Assembly (NCBI GenBank): GCA_036873755.1
Contig: JAVTVY010017201.1
Location: forward strand, 1 to 64,000
Source of the DNA: Hanleya hanleyi
Taxonomy: Eukaryota > Mollusca > Polyplacophora > Lepidopleurida > Hanleyidae
Direction of reading: 5' to 3'
Length of the DNA stretch: 64,000 nt
Under the pieces are notes generated by a model. The model ran no database searches. It was given only the letters and a program-made list of their open reading frames with translations, and had not been told where the DNA came from. Positions within the stretch are counted from its first letter, which is position 1. Each line of letters begins with the position of its first letter. The position numbers were made by a program, and so were the translations under genes. Shown one piece after another: positions 47,201-55,440 of the stretch.

Positions 47201-47536
47201 ATGGCGGCACGGGGAAAGGAGCTGGCGTTTTTTCAATTGACGTCGGATGTCATTCTCATCGTGTATGAGGAAGAAGTGCAACTTATCCAAGAGCACCCCA
47301 AAGAAGTGACATTATGTTTAACCCTATCCGGTTGGGCGCTATTCGCACGCTTATTACAGGGAAAACAACCCGAAAGGGATTTCATGCATGTAGGACTCGG
47401 TGTCTATTTACGGAGTGGCAGCACGAATTCTTATTTTCCCCGGCTTGAACAGTGCGGCGGAGCGGCTACATGTCCCGCTATATTTGGCCTGTATGGGTAT
47501 AGGGGTGATCGTTTTTTTTTATGGCTTTTACTATGA
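47201..47536 (+). CDS. Third PC4-like protein, probably truncated
   Basis: ATG 47201 (ttATGGCGG) gives 111 codons. The pattern LTSDVILIVYEEEVQLI, LCLTLSGWALFARLL and HVGLGVYLRSG follows the two minus-strand paralogues (56477, 55904): LTP.V.L..Y.DKV, then L..GW..F.R.L, then VY.R. The second module present in those proteins is missing; the last ~35 residues look unrelated and end at TGA, so the gene may be cut by rearrangement next to the 47609 block. It is the only B1 gene on the plus strand and has its own TATA box. A role in ssDNA binding or transcription is inferred from the fold guess only. Confidence 0.55.
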   Translation: MAARGKELAFFQLTSDVILIVYEEEVQLIQEHPKEVTLCLTLSGWALFARLLQGKQPERDFMHVGLGVYLRSGSTNSYFPRLEQCGGAATCPAIFGLYGYRGDRFFLWLLL

Positions 47537-47608
47537 GCTATGAGGTTGATCATGTAGAATACGATGGAAAAAAATTTGAAAGTACCGAAAATAATAATAA
47601 AAATAAAA

Positions 47609-48705
47609 AAATCGGCGAGTAGTAGACGAAGGGAAAATTGGCAAGTACTGACCATGCCCCAGACTACTTCATATGCATATCACGGCCTTAAGGCCTATGT
47701 AAGATGTAATCTACATCACAGTTTGGTAGTATAAAAAGCGCAATTGACCTTGTCCCGTCCAAAGAAATAAAATCGGCTCTATTTTACAGGAGTATATACG
47801 CAGGTGACGTGGGTTGTCACGTCACTTCCGGGTTTTCACTAAACACTACCTCCAAACATACAAGAGTTGCAATGTTCAACCGCCGGGGTGTTTTCCCGCC
47901 CCAGCGCCCCGCAGCGCGCGCGCGCGTCATCCCGCGTCATCCCCGGCAGTGCGCGCGCGCGCGCGGACGCGGGTCAAAAGGTCAAAGGGTCACCTCCAGG
48001 TCAGACGGTCCAATGTCCAATGAGACAATGTTGCGGTATCGCTATAGTCAGAGCTTGAGCACAAAAAAAAGGGGGATTATAGATGAACCTGGGAAAGATG
48101 GGCAGTTCCATTTGGACCAATCAGCGGTCGAGAAAAAGAGCCAATCAGCGGTCGAGAAAAAGAACCAATCAGCGGTCGAACAATCAGCCAATCGAATTGG
48201 GGTATTCACGGTGTGCTTTCGCTGACGTCCGCGCCTACATCTGGGTTCTTGTACACCCAGGGTAATGTTTTTCTGGACATGGATGGGTTACCTTTGGCTC
48301 CATTCTAGGCCACTGATTGACTAATACGGTGTTCAAAGCCACTTTCATGCATTATGCTCATAGAACTTATAGTCATAATCTATACGTGTTGGACGAGTCT
48401 CTTCACTCACCGTATACACGTACCTCAATGAAATGCCCGCTCCAAACCTAGACCAAAGACACGTACTTGGTCTGTAGGCTGATTTCATTGGCTCTCTATT
48501 TTTTACTATAGTGCTCTTGCCTTCTAAACTTGATGGGTTACATTTTGACCCCATCCTACACCACTGATTTCAGTTTGACTGAATCTCCACATTGGGCATT
48601 GATGCATTAGGAATAAAACACACAAGACAGGGTTTTTTGGTGAGATCTCATTTTTTTTTTTTTTATTCAGTGAACAACAACAACGTGAGAACAACCACGT
48701 GAAAA
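47609..48705. repeat. Block shared with B2 (62418-63925)
   Basis: Starts atcggcgagtagtagacgaa and is over 95% identical between the two elements, apart from indels. It contains a TATA-like agtataaaaagcgc (47729-47742), cacgtcacttccgg, two GC dinucleotide runs, four CCAATCAGC-type boxes (48116-48190), and AATAAA signals on the minus strand before the structural-gene hairpins (about 48654). A plus-strand ORF (ATG 47872 to 48225, Arg-rich and then EKK/QSAVE repeats) is open here but broken in B2, so I doubt that it is a gene. Confidence 0.75.
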
Positions 48706-48708
48706 CTC

Positions 48709-48844
48709 AAGCCCAGAACAAGGGGCTTGTCATTAACTGAAGCCCAGAACAAGGGGCTTGTACATTGAAGCCCAGAACAAGGGGCTTGTACATTGAAGCC
48801 CAGAACAAGGGGCTTGTCATTAACTTAAGCCCAGAACGGGGCTT
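48709..48844 (-). terminator. Five tandem hairpins at the 3' end of the structural genes
   Basis: Hairpins AAGCCC..GGGCTT with an 8-base loop (AGAACAAG on the plus strand) at 48709-48728, 48740-48759, 48768-48787 and 48796-48815, plus a shortened one at 48827-48844. They follow (and supply) the end of the protease gene on the minus strand and precede AATAAA at about 48656. The same repeat begins at 63929 in B2. Confidence 0.6.
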
Positions 48845-49298
48845 GTACATTGAAATGATGGGCGGCCCAGTCATAGACGAGTACATCGCGGTCCTCGGCC
48901 TGGGGGTACTCGTCAAACATCTGTACGATAGTAGATAAGGGTCTTCCCCGGCATCGATGGTACAGGTAAAACAAGCAATATTGTCCGCACACGCCACTGG
49001 TCAGGCTTTGCAACGTTTGACTGTTCCAACACCACGTCTCTGTGCCTTGATCCATGATGTCTGTTAAATCGGGATGGAGGGGTGGCAGACCGTACGGGTC
49101 AAAGTATTCCCCCTGCTCTTCTGTCAAGTACACGGCCACCCAGTGTTCACCGGGTAGATCCATCGGGTCCGTGTTGAGAACGTAAGCAGCCGGATACATA
49201 CGGTCTAATGGAAACACATCTCGGGCGAACACCCCTTGAAAGACCCTACGTGTCTCTGGGTCATTCTCCAGCACGGTGGTTATCTGGTCTGTATCCAT
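48825..49298 (-). CDS. Adenain-like cysteine protease (virion maturation protease)
   Basis: 157 codons from ATG 49298, which begins one base after the major capsid stop (49300-49302). It belongs to the adenovirus protease (C5/Ulp1-like) family that cleaves capsid precursors. Active-site pattern: His52 (GEHWVAVYL), Asp67 (EYFDPYG), Gln97 and Cys104 (SGVCGQYCLFYLYHRC). The Gln-to-Cys distance of seven residues is as in adenain. The family is usually ~200 residues; here the C-terminus (after DWAAHH) runs into the hairpin repeat, which provides the stop, so the tail is short or altered. The catalytic core is open and complete. Confidence 0.85.
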   Translation of the reverse strand: MDTDQITTVLENDPETRRVFQGVFARDVFPLDRMYPAAYVLNTDPMDLPGEHWVAVYLTEEQGEYFDPYGLPPLHPDLTDIMDQGTETWCWNSQTLQSLTSGVCGQYCLFYLYHRCRGRPLSTIVQMFDEYPQAEDRDVLVYDWAAHHFNVQAPFWA

Positions 49299-49299
49299 G

Positions 49300-50611
49300 T
49301 TAGGTGGAGAAGTCACACAGGACGTTGCGCGCCTTGTCCCCTTGAATGATGTTGTCAAACTCGGCGTAGCAGATCACATTGACGGTGGTCGCCAGGGCTC
49401 GTGCAAAGTGGATTTCCAACCGTAAATTGCGCCTTACATGATTAAGGCCACGCTGATGATCAACATTCTCTAGGTGGTCAGATCGAAACAGAACAACGTG
49501 TATCCGTTCGCGTAGTCCTCCCGACTGATCATATTCACTTCGTCCTGGTTGATTTGACCGGTGGCTGTAAACAGGCTCTGATAGGCTCGAATGAAATTCC
49601 TCCGCCCAAAGTTCGGGGTTAAGGCCGTGGCTGGCACCTGTTGTCCATCCACATGCAGGGCCACAAAATTGATGCCGAAATGTTTTAAGTCAAACGGATT
49701 CTCTGGGTAGGCTCCGCTGAAACTGGTATTTTCCACACAGGCCAGGATCAATCGCTTGGGTAGTTCCCCCAGGAACAGGTTTTCTTTGTTAGCGCCCATA
49801 TTTCCAGCAGGCACAGAGAACACTTTGGTTTGTACACGTCGGATAGGGTACTGGGCTGGTTTTGTTTCCAAGGCTTTCATGTGTCCCAATTGAACGGCTG
49901 GATTCGGTTTCACTTTTCGGACATACAGGACTGCGTCTGGGATGACAATCTTATAGTCCGCTACATGCCCCTCTACGTTAGTGGCCATCAAGGCGAAGGT
50001 GGGAGGCGCCCGTATCAGTCGGATTTTGATGGGGGTCTTGTTCAAGAGGTACCGGTCTTGCATGAACATGTCTGCATGCAGTCGACCCATCATATCCACC
50101 GAGACACTGTTCGCAGTGAAAGCCTTCCGTTTGTTATATCCCCCATTGTCCGCCGTGTCCATGTGCTCGGCCGTGTCCCTGTAGAATAAAGCGGTTGTCA
50201 GCTGAGATTTTTAGCCTCTCGGCCATACGACAACAGTGTCTCGATGTAGGCTCGATAGGGGTACGTGTTGGTGGAGTCACTGATGAGTTTGTCGCTGAGA
50301 AAAATATCCACCTGCTGAAACATCGAGTGCAGCCAGAGATTCGTCAGGCCCACCGTTGCTTGGTCAGCGATTCTGGTGCCAGCTCCATTGACCACCTTGG
50401 CTTTCACATACAAGTAGGTATGGGCTAAATCCACATAGGCCGTATCCGCATTACTGATGGTGAACTCGATGGGCCCGGTTTCGTTGATGCTGGAGAGCGG
50501 AAGATGCTCCACCCATAATCCTTGTTCGACACTGGTTTGTGTGGGCGGCACGGTCCACAAATCAAATTCACTGTTGGTGGAGGGGCAGGACTCGGTGTGG
50601 ATTAAGGACAT
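49300..50611 (-). pseudogene. Major capsid protein (double jelly-roll), two frame changes
   Basis: Coding signal from ATG 50611 to TAA 49300-49302, about 437 codons, the usual length. The first part (50611-50200) has VPPTQTSVEQGLWVEHLPL, FTISNADTAYVDLAHTYLYV and TYPYRAYIETLLSYG. After a frame change near 50210 come MMGRLHADMFMQDRYLLN, YPIRRVQTKVFSVPAGN and NPFDLKHFGINFVALHVDGQ. After another near 49472 the C-terminus has HVRRNLRLEIHFARAL and VICYAEFDNII. This is the F54H12.2-like family widespread in invertebrate Polintons, which I equate with the hexon-like capsid protein. The breaks may be real decay or sequencing indels. It sits between core protein and protease. Confidence 0.8.
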
Positions 50612-50614
50612 GTT

Positions 50615-51021
50615 TTAAGAAAAGATATCCCGGGTCTTCTTGGATGTGCGTCGTCGCTGGGTCGGTCGTCGACTGGTGCGTGATCTCGGTGGGGCAGCTC
50701 TTTTATTCCCTACGGTGCGTTGTGCTTTGGCCACCAAGACGCCTCCCGCTTCTTTGGCCCGTCGTATCAAGGCTTGTCGGGGTGCCGTACCCCCAAGACA
50801 TCACCGGCCACTTGCAGTCCACTGCGTACCGCTTGTTTGCCGATTGCTTTCACCCCACGCGTCACCAAGGGCAGGAACGTTTTCACAATGCTGCCGAGTG
50901 TGTTCCCCAGACCATGTCCTCGTTGCATGCGTGCACCGCTAAAGACCGGAAAGCCACCCCCGGCCTGTTGGGCATAATAGTCGGCATAGCTGCGTGCATC
51001 GCACTCGTAAGGTACTTTCAT
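50615..51021 (-). pseudogene. Small basic core protein with hydrophobic segment
   Basis: ATG 51021 overlaps the minor capsid stop (TAATG). The first 80 residues carry a Gly-rich turn (GGGFPVFSGARMQRGHGLG) and an amphipathic stretch (LGSIVKTFLPLVTRGVKAIG). A frame change at the G/C run (50790-50794) ends that frame early. The next frame continues with an Arg/Lys-rich tail (RTSRRPTQRRRTSKKTR) to TAA 50615-50617, four bases before the capsid ATG. This organisation resembles adenovirus pX/core- and pVI-like proteins of Polintons, thought to bind DNA or membranes inside virions. The family call rests on pattern and position. Confidence 0.65.
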
Positions 51022-51809
51022 TATGTAAAGTGGGGAGCACGTGCTTGTCGAAAATGAAGTGTCAGCACCACTTTTCCTCGTTCGAATGCCACCGGTCGTC
51101 CCGTGTCATCTCTTATATCCACCGTGATCGTGTTGATGTCGGTATGTCGTACGGGCAGGTACATGATATGGTTGAAACTGTGGGTGACTTGACCTCCATA
51201 CGTCTTTTTAATGGGGACCACCCGTAACAGGGGTGTGTTGATATCGCCCACGATGTGGTTGTCCACCACGTCCGAGTAGACGTAGAGTCCGTACATACCC
51301 GACTTCATATCCATCGGCATCTCGCCATGGTGTTGGGTGGGACCAGCGAACGTCTGTAGACCGAAACCCAGCATTTGCTGTAGTGTAGGACTGAGTTTCA
51401 CATTCACGGTATCGGTGACGGTAAGCTGTGCCTTGTCGTTGTGTACGTTGACATCGAAGAACACGTTTCTCTTGAAGCGCAAGGCTATCAGGCGTGTTGC
51501 ACTATCCGTCACCCCCCGTAGCGCCTTATCATGCATCAGTCTTGACAGCCCACCCATGAACTCTTTGGGGGTATCGTATTGGCCTTCGGGCAGGGTGAGC
51601 CGGGTGTTTTTGCCTTCGTAGGTGACCTCGTACCACACTTCCTTGGCTCGCACGTTGTACCACGAGTAAGGGTATTGGATATCCACGAGGGCACATTCCC
51701 ACCGGCCAGGTAAATGTAACGGTTGTGGTAACTGGGTGACGTACTTGGCCACGGTGTTGTCAGGAAACACATCCAGCGAACTGTTACTGAGTAGGGTCAG
51801 GTAAAACAT
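51021..51809 (-). CDS. Minor capsid (penton-like, single jelly-roll) protein
   Basis: 262 codons, uninterrupted, from ATG 51809. It starts MFYLTLLSNSSLDVFPDNTV and continues with YVTQLPQPLHLPGRWECALV, a QYPYSWYNV motif, LQQMLGF and a C-terminal strand-rich region (ITVDIRDDTGRPVAFERGKV). The protein is common next to the F54H12.2-like capsid gene in invertebrate Polintons and is thought to form the vertices. It lies 34 bp after the upstream virion gene and overlaps the next start codon. It is one of the best preserved genes in B1. Confidence 0.75.
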   Translation of the reverse strand: MFYLTLLSNSSLDVFPDNTVAKYVTQLPQPLHLPGRWECALVDIQYPYSWYNVRAKEVWYEVTYEGKNTRLTLPEGQYDTPKEFMGGLSRLMHDKALRGVTDSATRLIALRFKRNVFFDVNVHNDKAQLTVTDTVNVKLSPTLQQMLGFGLQTFAGPTQHHGEMPMDMKSGMYGLYVYSDVVDNHIVGDINTPLLRVVPIKKTYGGQVTHSFNHIMYLPVRHTDINTITVDIRDDTGRPVAFERGKVVLTLHFRQARAPHFT

Positions 51810-51842
51810 GGCGACTGAGCTGTCCTGCTGCTGCTGTTGGTT

Positions 51843-52730
51843 TTAATAGGTCTTCCAGGCCTTGGGCGGTTGTGTGCGGCGTCGTGTTCGTCGCGTTGAC
51901 TTGCTACGTGTCACGGCTCTGGAGATGTAGGGTGTCTTGATCAAGGGTGGTTTTTTAAAGGTCTGAAAAGAAGGTGCCCGTTGTGATGGTGGTGGAGTTT
52001 TGGGGGGTGACTCCGGTTCCCATTCGGATTCCCAAGAAGGTTGTGGTGAGAGTCGTGGTGCACGACTCGGCGATTGCTGGGTTTGCTGCATAAAGGCCCA
52101 GCGGTGGGGGTTCCCCACCACTTCCTGTGGTACATGCATGTCTTTCAAGCCTTGAGCGAAGACCTCCCATCCTCGAGGATCGGTGTGCGATCTGCGTTGA
52201 CGCATCAGATCATTCACTAAATCCGTCATGTGGGTGCCGGGGACCACCTGATTCTGTACCAGGAGTTCGCCTTTATCATTCTTTATCCTTCTTTATCCTT
52301 TATCAAGTCATGTTAGGATTCTGTTTCATCCGTTGTAATACCAGGCCAGCTTGTTTCTTGAACGAGGCAGGTACACTCTTCAGCACTTCGTCTTCCACCC
52401 ACTGTGGGGCTGTGGGGGCTACCTCACCCGGCTGTTGGAGCGGTGCCAAAAAGATCAACGATTATCGTGGTGGTAGTGAAGTGGTAGTGGTGAGTGATTG
52501 TCTTTGGGGTGAGGCGGGTTTATGTTCAGTCCATGAACGTCATGTACCGTTAGCGTCTCATTGTACCGTTGTACTTTCTCACTGTCGCTTAACCCCGGTC
52601 TCTGTAAGATCTGTTGCATCTCTCCATCGAGGCTGTTTATGGTCTTCACCGTAGGTGGGACAGGGTAGGGTGATTGGAGGTTTTGCAGGAACCGTGGTTC
52701 GACGAGGACTATTTTTTTCGTGTGGTTCAT
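51843..52730 (-). pseudogene. Conserved virion-associated protein with basic tail, frame-shifted
   Basis: Starts at ATG 52730, overlapping the TGA of the preceding gene (ATGA). The coding signal continues in three frames. The N-terminal part has KKIVLVEPRFLQNLQ, TINSLDGEMQQIL and SEKVQRYNETL. The middle part (about 52465-52300) has WVEDEVLKSVPASFKKQAGL. The last part (about 52290-51843) has DLVNDLMRQRR, then Pro/Ser-rich sequence and a Lys/Arg-rich end (TRSKSTRRTRRRTQPPK). A short AAGGATAA-type repeat at 52270-52300 sits at the second frame change. The gene recurs in Polintons upstream of the minor capsid protein; its role is unknown, and the basic tail suggests contact with packaged DNA. Confidence 0.6.
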
Positions 52731-53068
52731 TGTCGGCCGAAGAGTCCACCCAGTACTGGACCCAACACGGAAGCGGCCAACGGTGCTAAGATGGCCCCGA
52801 GAATGCCGCCTTTCTGTAACACCTTTTTCTTTTGTGTTTGAGGGACCCGCTTGTGGACTAGGGTTCGGAGACCTGTCTTATGCTTGGCCAACTTGGTCTT
52901 CTGAGCCGGAGTCAGTGGTACGTTGCCTTTTAACAGGTTGTACCCGATCTCGCACAGACAGCGTACAAGGTCAGGGCCCGCACCGCGTACAATGGTTCGG
53001 ACTAACTCGTGTGGAGCCGTCTTCAATACACGGAGCGTGGGAGCGTGCTTCCGTACTCGCGCAGGCAT
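52727..53068 (-). CDS. Small hydrophobic-tailed virion protein (membrane-active candidate)
   Basis: 113 codons from ATG 53068 (an upstream in-frame TTG is not needed). The basic helical N-terminal part (MPARVRKHAPTLRVL, PELV-like HELVRTIVRGAGPDLV) leads into LLKGNVPLTPAQKTKLAKHK. After a KKK basic turn it ends in a Gly/Ala/Leu-rich stretch (QKGGILGAILAPLAASVLG, then LGGLFG). This ending is like membrane-inserting segments of non-enveloped virus proteins. It is a recurrent Polinton gene, uncharacterised as far as I know. A GATAAAAAG box lies at 53105-53113, so it may head the structural gene cluster. Confidence 0.65.
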   Translation of the reverse strand: MPARVRKHAPTLRVLKTAPHELVRTIVRGAGPDLVRCLCEIGYNLLKGNVPLTPAQKTKLAKHKTGLRTLVHKRVPQTQKKKVLQKGGILGAILAPLAASVLGPVLGGLFGRQ

Positions 53069-53104
53069 CCTGTACAACTAATGCTAGAACCCACAACTCT
53101 GCTC

Positions 53105-53113
53105 TTTTTATCC
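53105..53113 (-). promoter_or_regulatory. TATA-like box of the structural cluster
   Basis: Minus-strand ggataaaaagagc, about 40 bp upstream of ATG 53068. It deviates from TATAAA in its first base. An AATAAA for the upstream transcripts lies at about 53155-53163. Confidence 0.4.
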
Positions 53114-53219
53114 ACCTCACAGACAAAGTCAACCCTGCTGTGGTATTCATTCTTTTTATTATTCCCCATCATCAAACACACAGACCCCAGCTGGAGGCGC
53201 CACTGTGGATGTGTTTACA

Positions 53220-53828
53220 TTATTTTTGCATGTACACGTGGTGGGTCTCTCCGGGAAAGATGCCGGTCCGTAGTCGAAGGTGGTCGGGAGTGGCTTGCTT
53301 GAGGTCGAACAGCATATACCCGTGCTGAGGGGTTGTGGCATCTTTGAAGGCTTCCAACGCAAACGGTGTGCGGCCGGGATACATCTGTCTCGCCAGGTGC
53401 AGCGGTTGAGTGGTATCTCTCGGGTTTTTGAAGACCACCAGGTAGTGGGCATTTAAGCTGATATTCCGATGTTCTTTGTTTTTACTGAACAGATTCTGCA
53501 CAATGTAGATGATGCTGAGCCGTCGATGATGGCTGCCTTTGGTAAAGAGTTGGGTGACGCGTGCATCCGTCTCCGCCATGAGATCATCCAGAACCACCAA
53601 GGTGTCGGGTTCCAAATCGGCCAGGTTGGGTAGGCCTTCCACGAACGTGATGTGGGGCATTGCTGCATACGCTTCCTGCCATTCTCCGTAACACCACACG
53701 ACTCGGGCAATGGGTGGAGTGATCATGCTGGCGGCGTGTTGAAGGAGCTTCCTGACGAAGTGCGTTTTGCCGGAGCCCGTCGGTCCTGCGATGACGCAGG
53801 TGAAGGGATGTTGCCACCGAGGGTCCAT
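53220..53828 (-). CDS. DNA packaging ATPase (FtsK/HerA-type, A32-like)
   Basis: 202 codons, open, from ATG 53828. Walker A is at residues 15-22 (GPTGSGKT), Walker B at 77-82 (LVVLDD), followed by LMAETDARVTQLFTKGSHH and IIYIVQNLF (sensor-like). The C-terminal part has GYMLFDLKQATPDHLRL. Length and motifs fit the packaging ATPases of Polintons and adintoviruses, which pump genomes into capsids. The start overlaps the end of the membrane-protein frame by about 100 bp. A diverged, broken homologue lies at 13391-14160. Confidence 0.88.
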   Translation of the reverse strand: MDPRWQHPFTCVIAGPTGSGKTHFVRKLLQHAASMITPPIARVVWCYGEWQEAYAAMPHITFVEGLPNLADLEPDTLVVLDDLMAETDARVTQLFTKGSHHRRLSIIYIVQNLFSKNKEHRNISLNAHYLVVFKNPRDTTQPLHLARQMYPGRTPFALEAFKDATTPQHGYMLFDLKQATPDHLRLRTGIFPGETHHVYMQK

Positions 53829-54292
53829 GGTTTGAGGTCTATCCGTTGTCGTGGTAACCCGCTCTTGTAAATTTCGTACGAGGGAACTGGAGTGGTGGTG
53901 GGTACAACGTCGGTCGTCGTTGTCTGTTCACGTTCAGAGATGGTGCTGGGGGTGGGTACAACGTGGGTGGTCGGTTCACTGTGAGGGATGAAATCCGGTG
54001 GGTGTTGAGACGTAGTAGGTGTACTTGGTGTAAGTGTAGAGCTCGGCGTGGCTTGTACGCGGGGTGTGGTGGTGGTGGTGACTGGGCTGGATACGACTGG
54101 TGCTCTCTGTAGACCCGTTTCACTGATGGCTGGTGTTCTCAGTTGGTTAAGTAACGTACTGACATAGGCTACGTCGTAAAACACACCTCCGAACAACACA
54201 CTCAGCAGGGTTAGCAATAGCACCCCAAAGACCACTTGCGCTTTGCGCGTTTTGCGAGACGCTGTCTTCGGAGGCAGCTGCTGTTGGTCCAT
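53723..54292 (-). CDS. Single-pass membrane protein with Thr/Pro/Ser-rich stalk
   Basis: 189 codons from ATG 54292. The frame is open further upstream to 54406, but that part overlaps the integrase chromodomain and the gene's own TATA box (54341-54347), so the first ATG after the TATA is chosen. Residues 9-17 are basic, and residues ~19-41 form one membrane helix (VVFGVLLLTLLSVLFGGVF). The following ~110 residues are rich in Thr, Pro and Ser (TTTTTPRVQATPSSTLTP), like an O-glycosylated mucin stalk. The absence of a signal peptide suggests type II orientation with the stalk outside. A surface or attachment role is possible but not shown. Its end overlaps the ATPase start in another frame. Confidence 0.6.
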   Translation of the reverse strand: MDQQQLPPKTASRKTRKAQVVFGVLLLTLLSVLFGGVFYDVAYVSTLLNQLRTPAISETGLQRAPVVSSPVTTTTTPRVQATPSSTLTPSTPTTSQHPPDFIPHSEPTTHVVPTPSTISEREQTTTTDVVPTTTPVPSYEIYKSGLPRQRIDLKPWTLGGNIPSPASSQDRRAPAKRTSSGSSFNTPPA

Positions 54293-54340
54293 AACACTGG
54301 GGTCGGACGTGGAATGAAGGAGGACGGCAGTGGTGTCTGG

Positions 54341-54347
54341 CTTTATA
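54341..54347 (-). promoter_or_regulatory. TATA box overlapping the integrase stop codon
   Basis: TATAAAG on the minus strand. The TAA of the integrase (54343-54345) is part of it. It lies about 49 bp before ATG 54292. Confidence 0.6.
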
Positions 54348-55412
54348 GTCGTTTCATCTGGTTGGCAGCGACCCAGGAATTGAAGGAACTGGGCCAGCCT
54401 TGCCATTTTACGAAATGAAACAGTTTGCCACGTCGACGTTCCGTTTTCAAAATCTGCTCCACCGTGTAGTAGTCTTGCTGTGTTTTACAACAGGCTGTAA
54501 TTCCGTGTCGTAAAACGTCCCCAGCAACGTTTCCCCTTGGAGATCTTCCAGTTCATAGACTCGCCGCTGTCGGGGTAGGCGCCGTTTAATCAGGAAGTGC
54601 TCATCGCTCCAGTTGGGCAAGTAACTTTTCCCGAACTTGCCCTTGACTTTACTGATCCGTACAGGGTCCCCGACCTTGTACACCGCCTTCGTCGTTCGCT
54701 GCGATGGCCTGGGGTACAAGACACGCCGGACTTAGGCTTCATTGCGTTGGGTCACGGTAATGGGGGCTCTCTCTATACTCCGATGATAGGCTCGATTGTA
54801 ACCACTCACAAGTTTCGGGAGAGCATCGATGTACCGCCTTGTATTCTTATAGGTGAAATATTTATACATACGGCCTTTGAATGTCCTGTTGAACCTTTCC
54901 ACCACGGAAGCCTTGGTCTCGTTGTACGTATGGAAGAAAAACACCTTCTGTTTCTTGAGAAGGCTTGGAACGGTCTGTTGAGGAATTCCGTGCCTTCGTC
55001 GGTTTGCAAATACAAAGGTTTGCGCCCGGTCTTGAAGATGTCTTTGAACGCCGCTATGAGATTTGCCCCCGTTTTCGTCCGGATGGGTACCACCCACGCA
55101 TACTTGGATAGGATATCGATGCGTCAAGATATACCGATTCTCATCGTTGTGTTTGGCAAAGGCGCTCATATCCACCAAATCCGCTTGCCACTGGGCATCT
55201 ATTCCTCCCACGATGACCCGGTTCCGTAGAAAATGGCGACGGACAGATCGATGTAAGGTATAGGTGTCTTGTCTTCTTAGCCAATCTCGGACTTGGGCAC
55301 GTTGTACCCCCTGGGGTTTGGCCGCTCGATAGAGAGCCGACAATGCACTATAGGCCGCCGGACTGTCGGGACTGTAGTATAAGTTATCTAACACCTTCTC
55401 CCAGCGCTTCAT
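54343..55412 (-). pseudogene. Retrovirus-like DDE integrase with chromodomain, broken
   Basis: Coding signal from ATG 55412 to TAA 54343-54345. The N-terminal part has LYYSPDSPAAYSALSALY and RDWLRRQDTYTLH (zinc-like region reduced). The catalytic core has the first Asp in WQADLVDM (residue 78), the second in QTDEGTEF (codon near 54999) and the Glu in SVVERFNRT (near 54898), about 34-35 codons apart. The middle section (about 55135-54960) is read in another frame than both sides, so two indels cancel out. An in-frame TAA lies at 54732-54734. The C-terminal part has an SH3-like VGDPVRISKVKGKF. After a further frame change near 54480 comes a chromodomain (FVKWQGWP, aromatic cage residues W/Y). 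This is the c-integrase of Polintons. Confidence 0.8.
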
Positions 55413-55440
55413 GGTGACAAAATGATGATGGACCCTGGCT

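Noticed and set aside
47872..48225. Arg-rich plus-strand ORF as a B1 gene
   Set aside because: Dominated by GC dinucleotides and an EKK/QSAVE micro-repeat, and interrupted in B2. The signal is more likely regulatory repeats.
50539..51057. Plus-strand frames opposite the capsid, core and penton genes
   Set aside because: They are antisense shadows of the minus-strand virion genes and lack any motif.
54293..54406. N-terminal extension of the mucin-like protein (start at 54406)
   Set aside because: It overlaps the integrase chromodomain in another frame and the gene's own TATA box at 54341; the downstream ATG at 54292 fits better.
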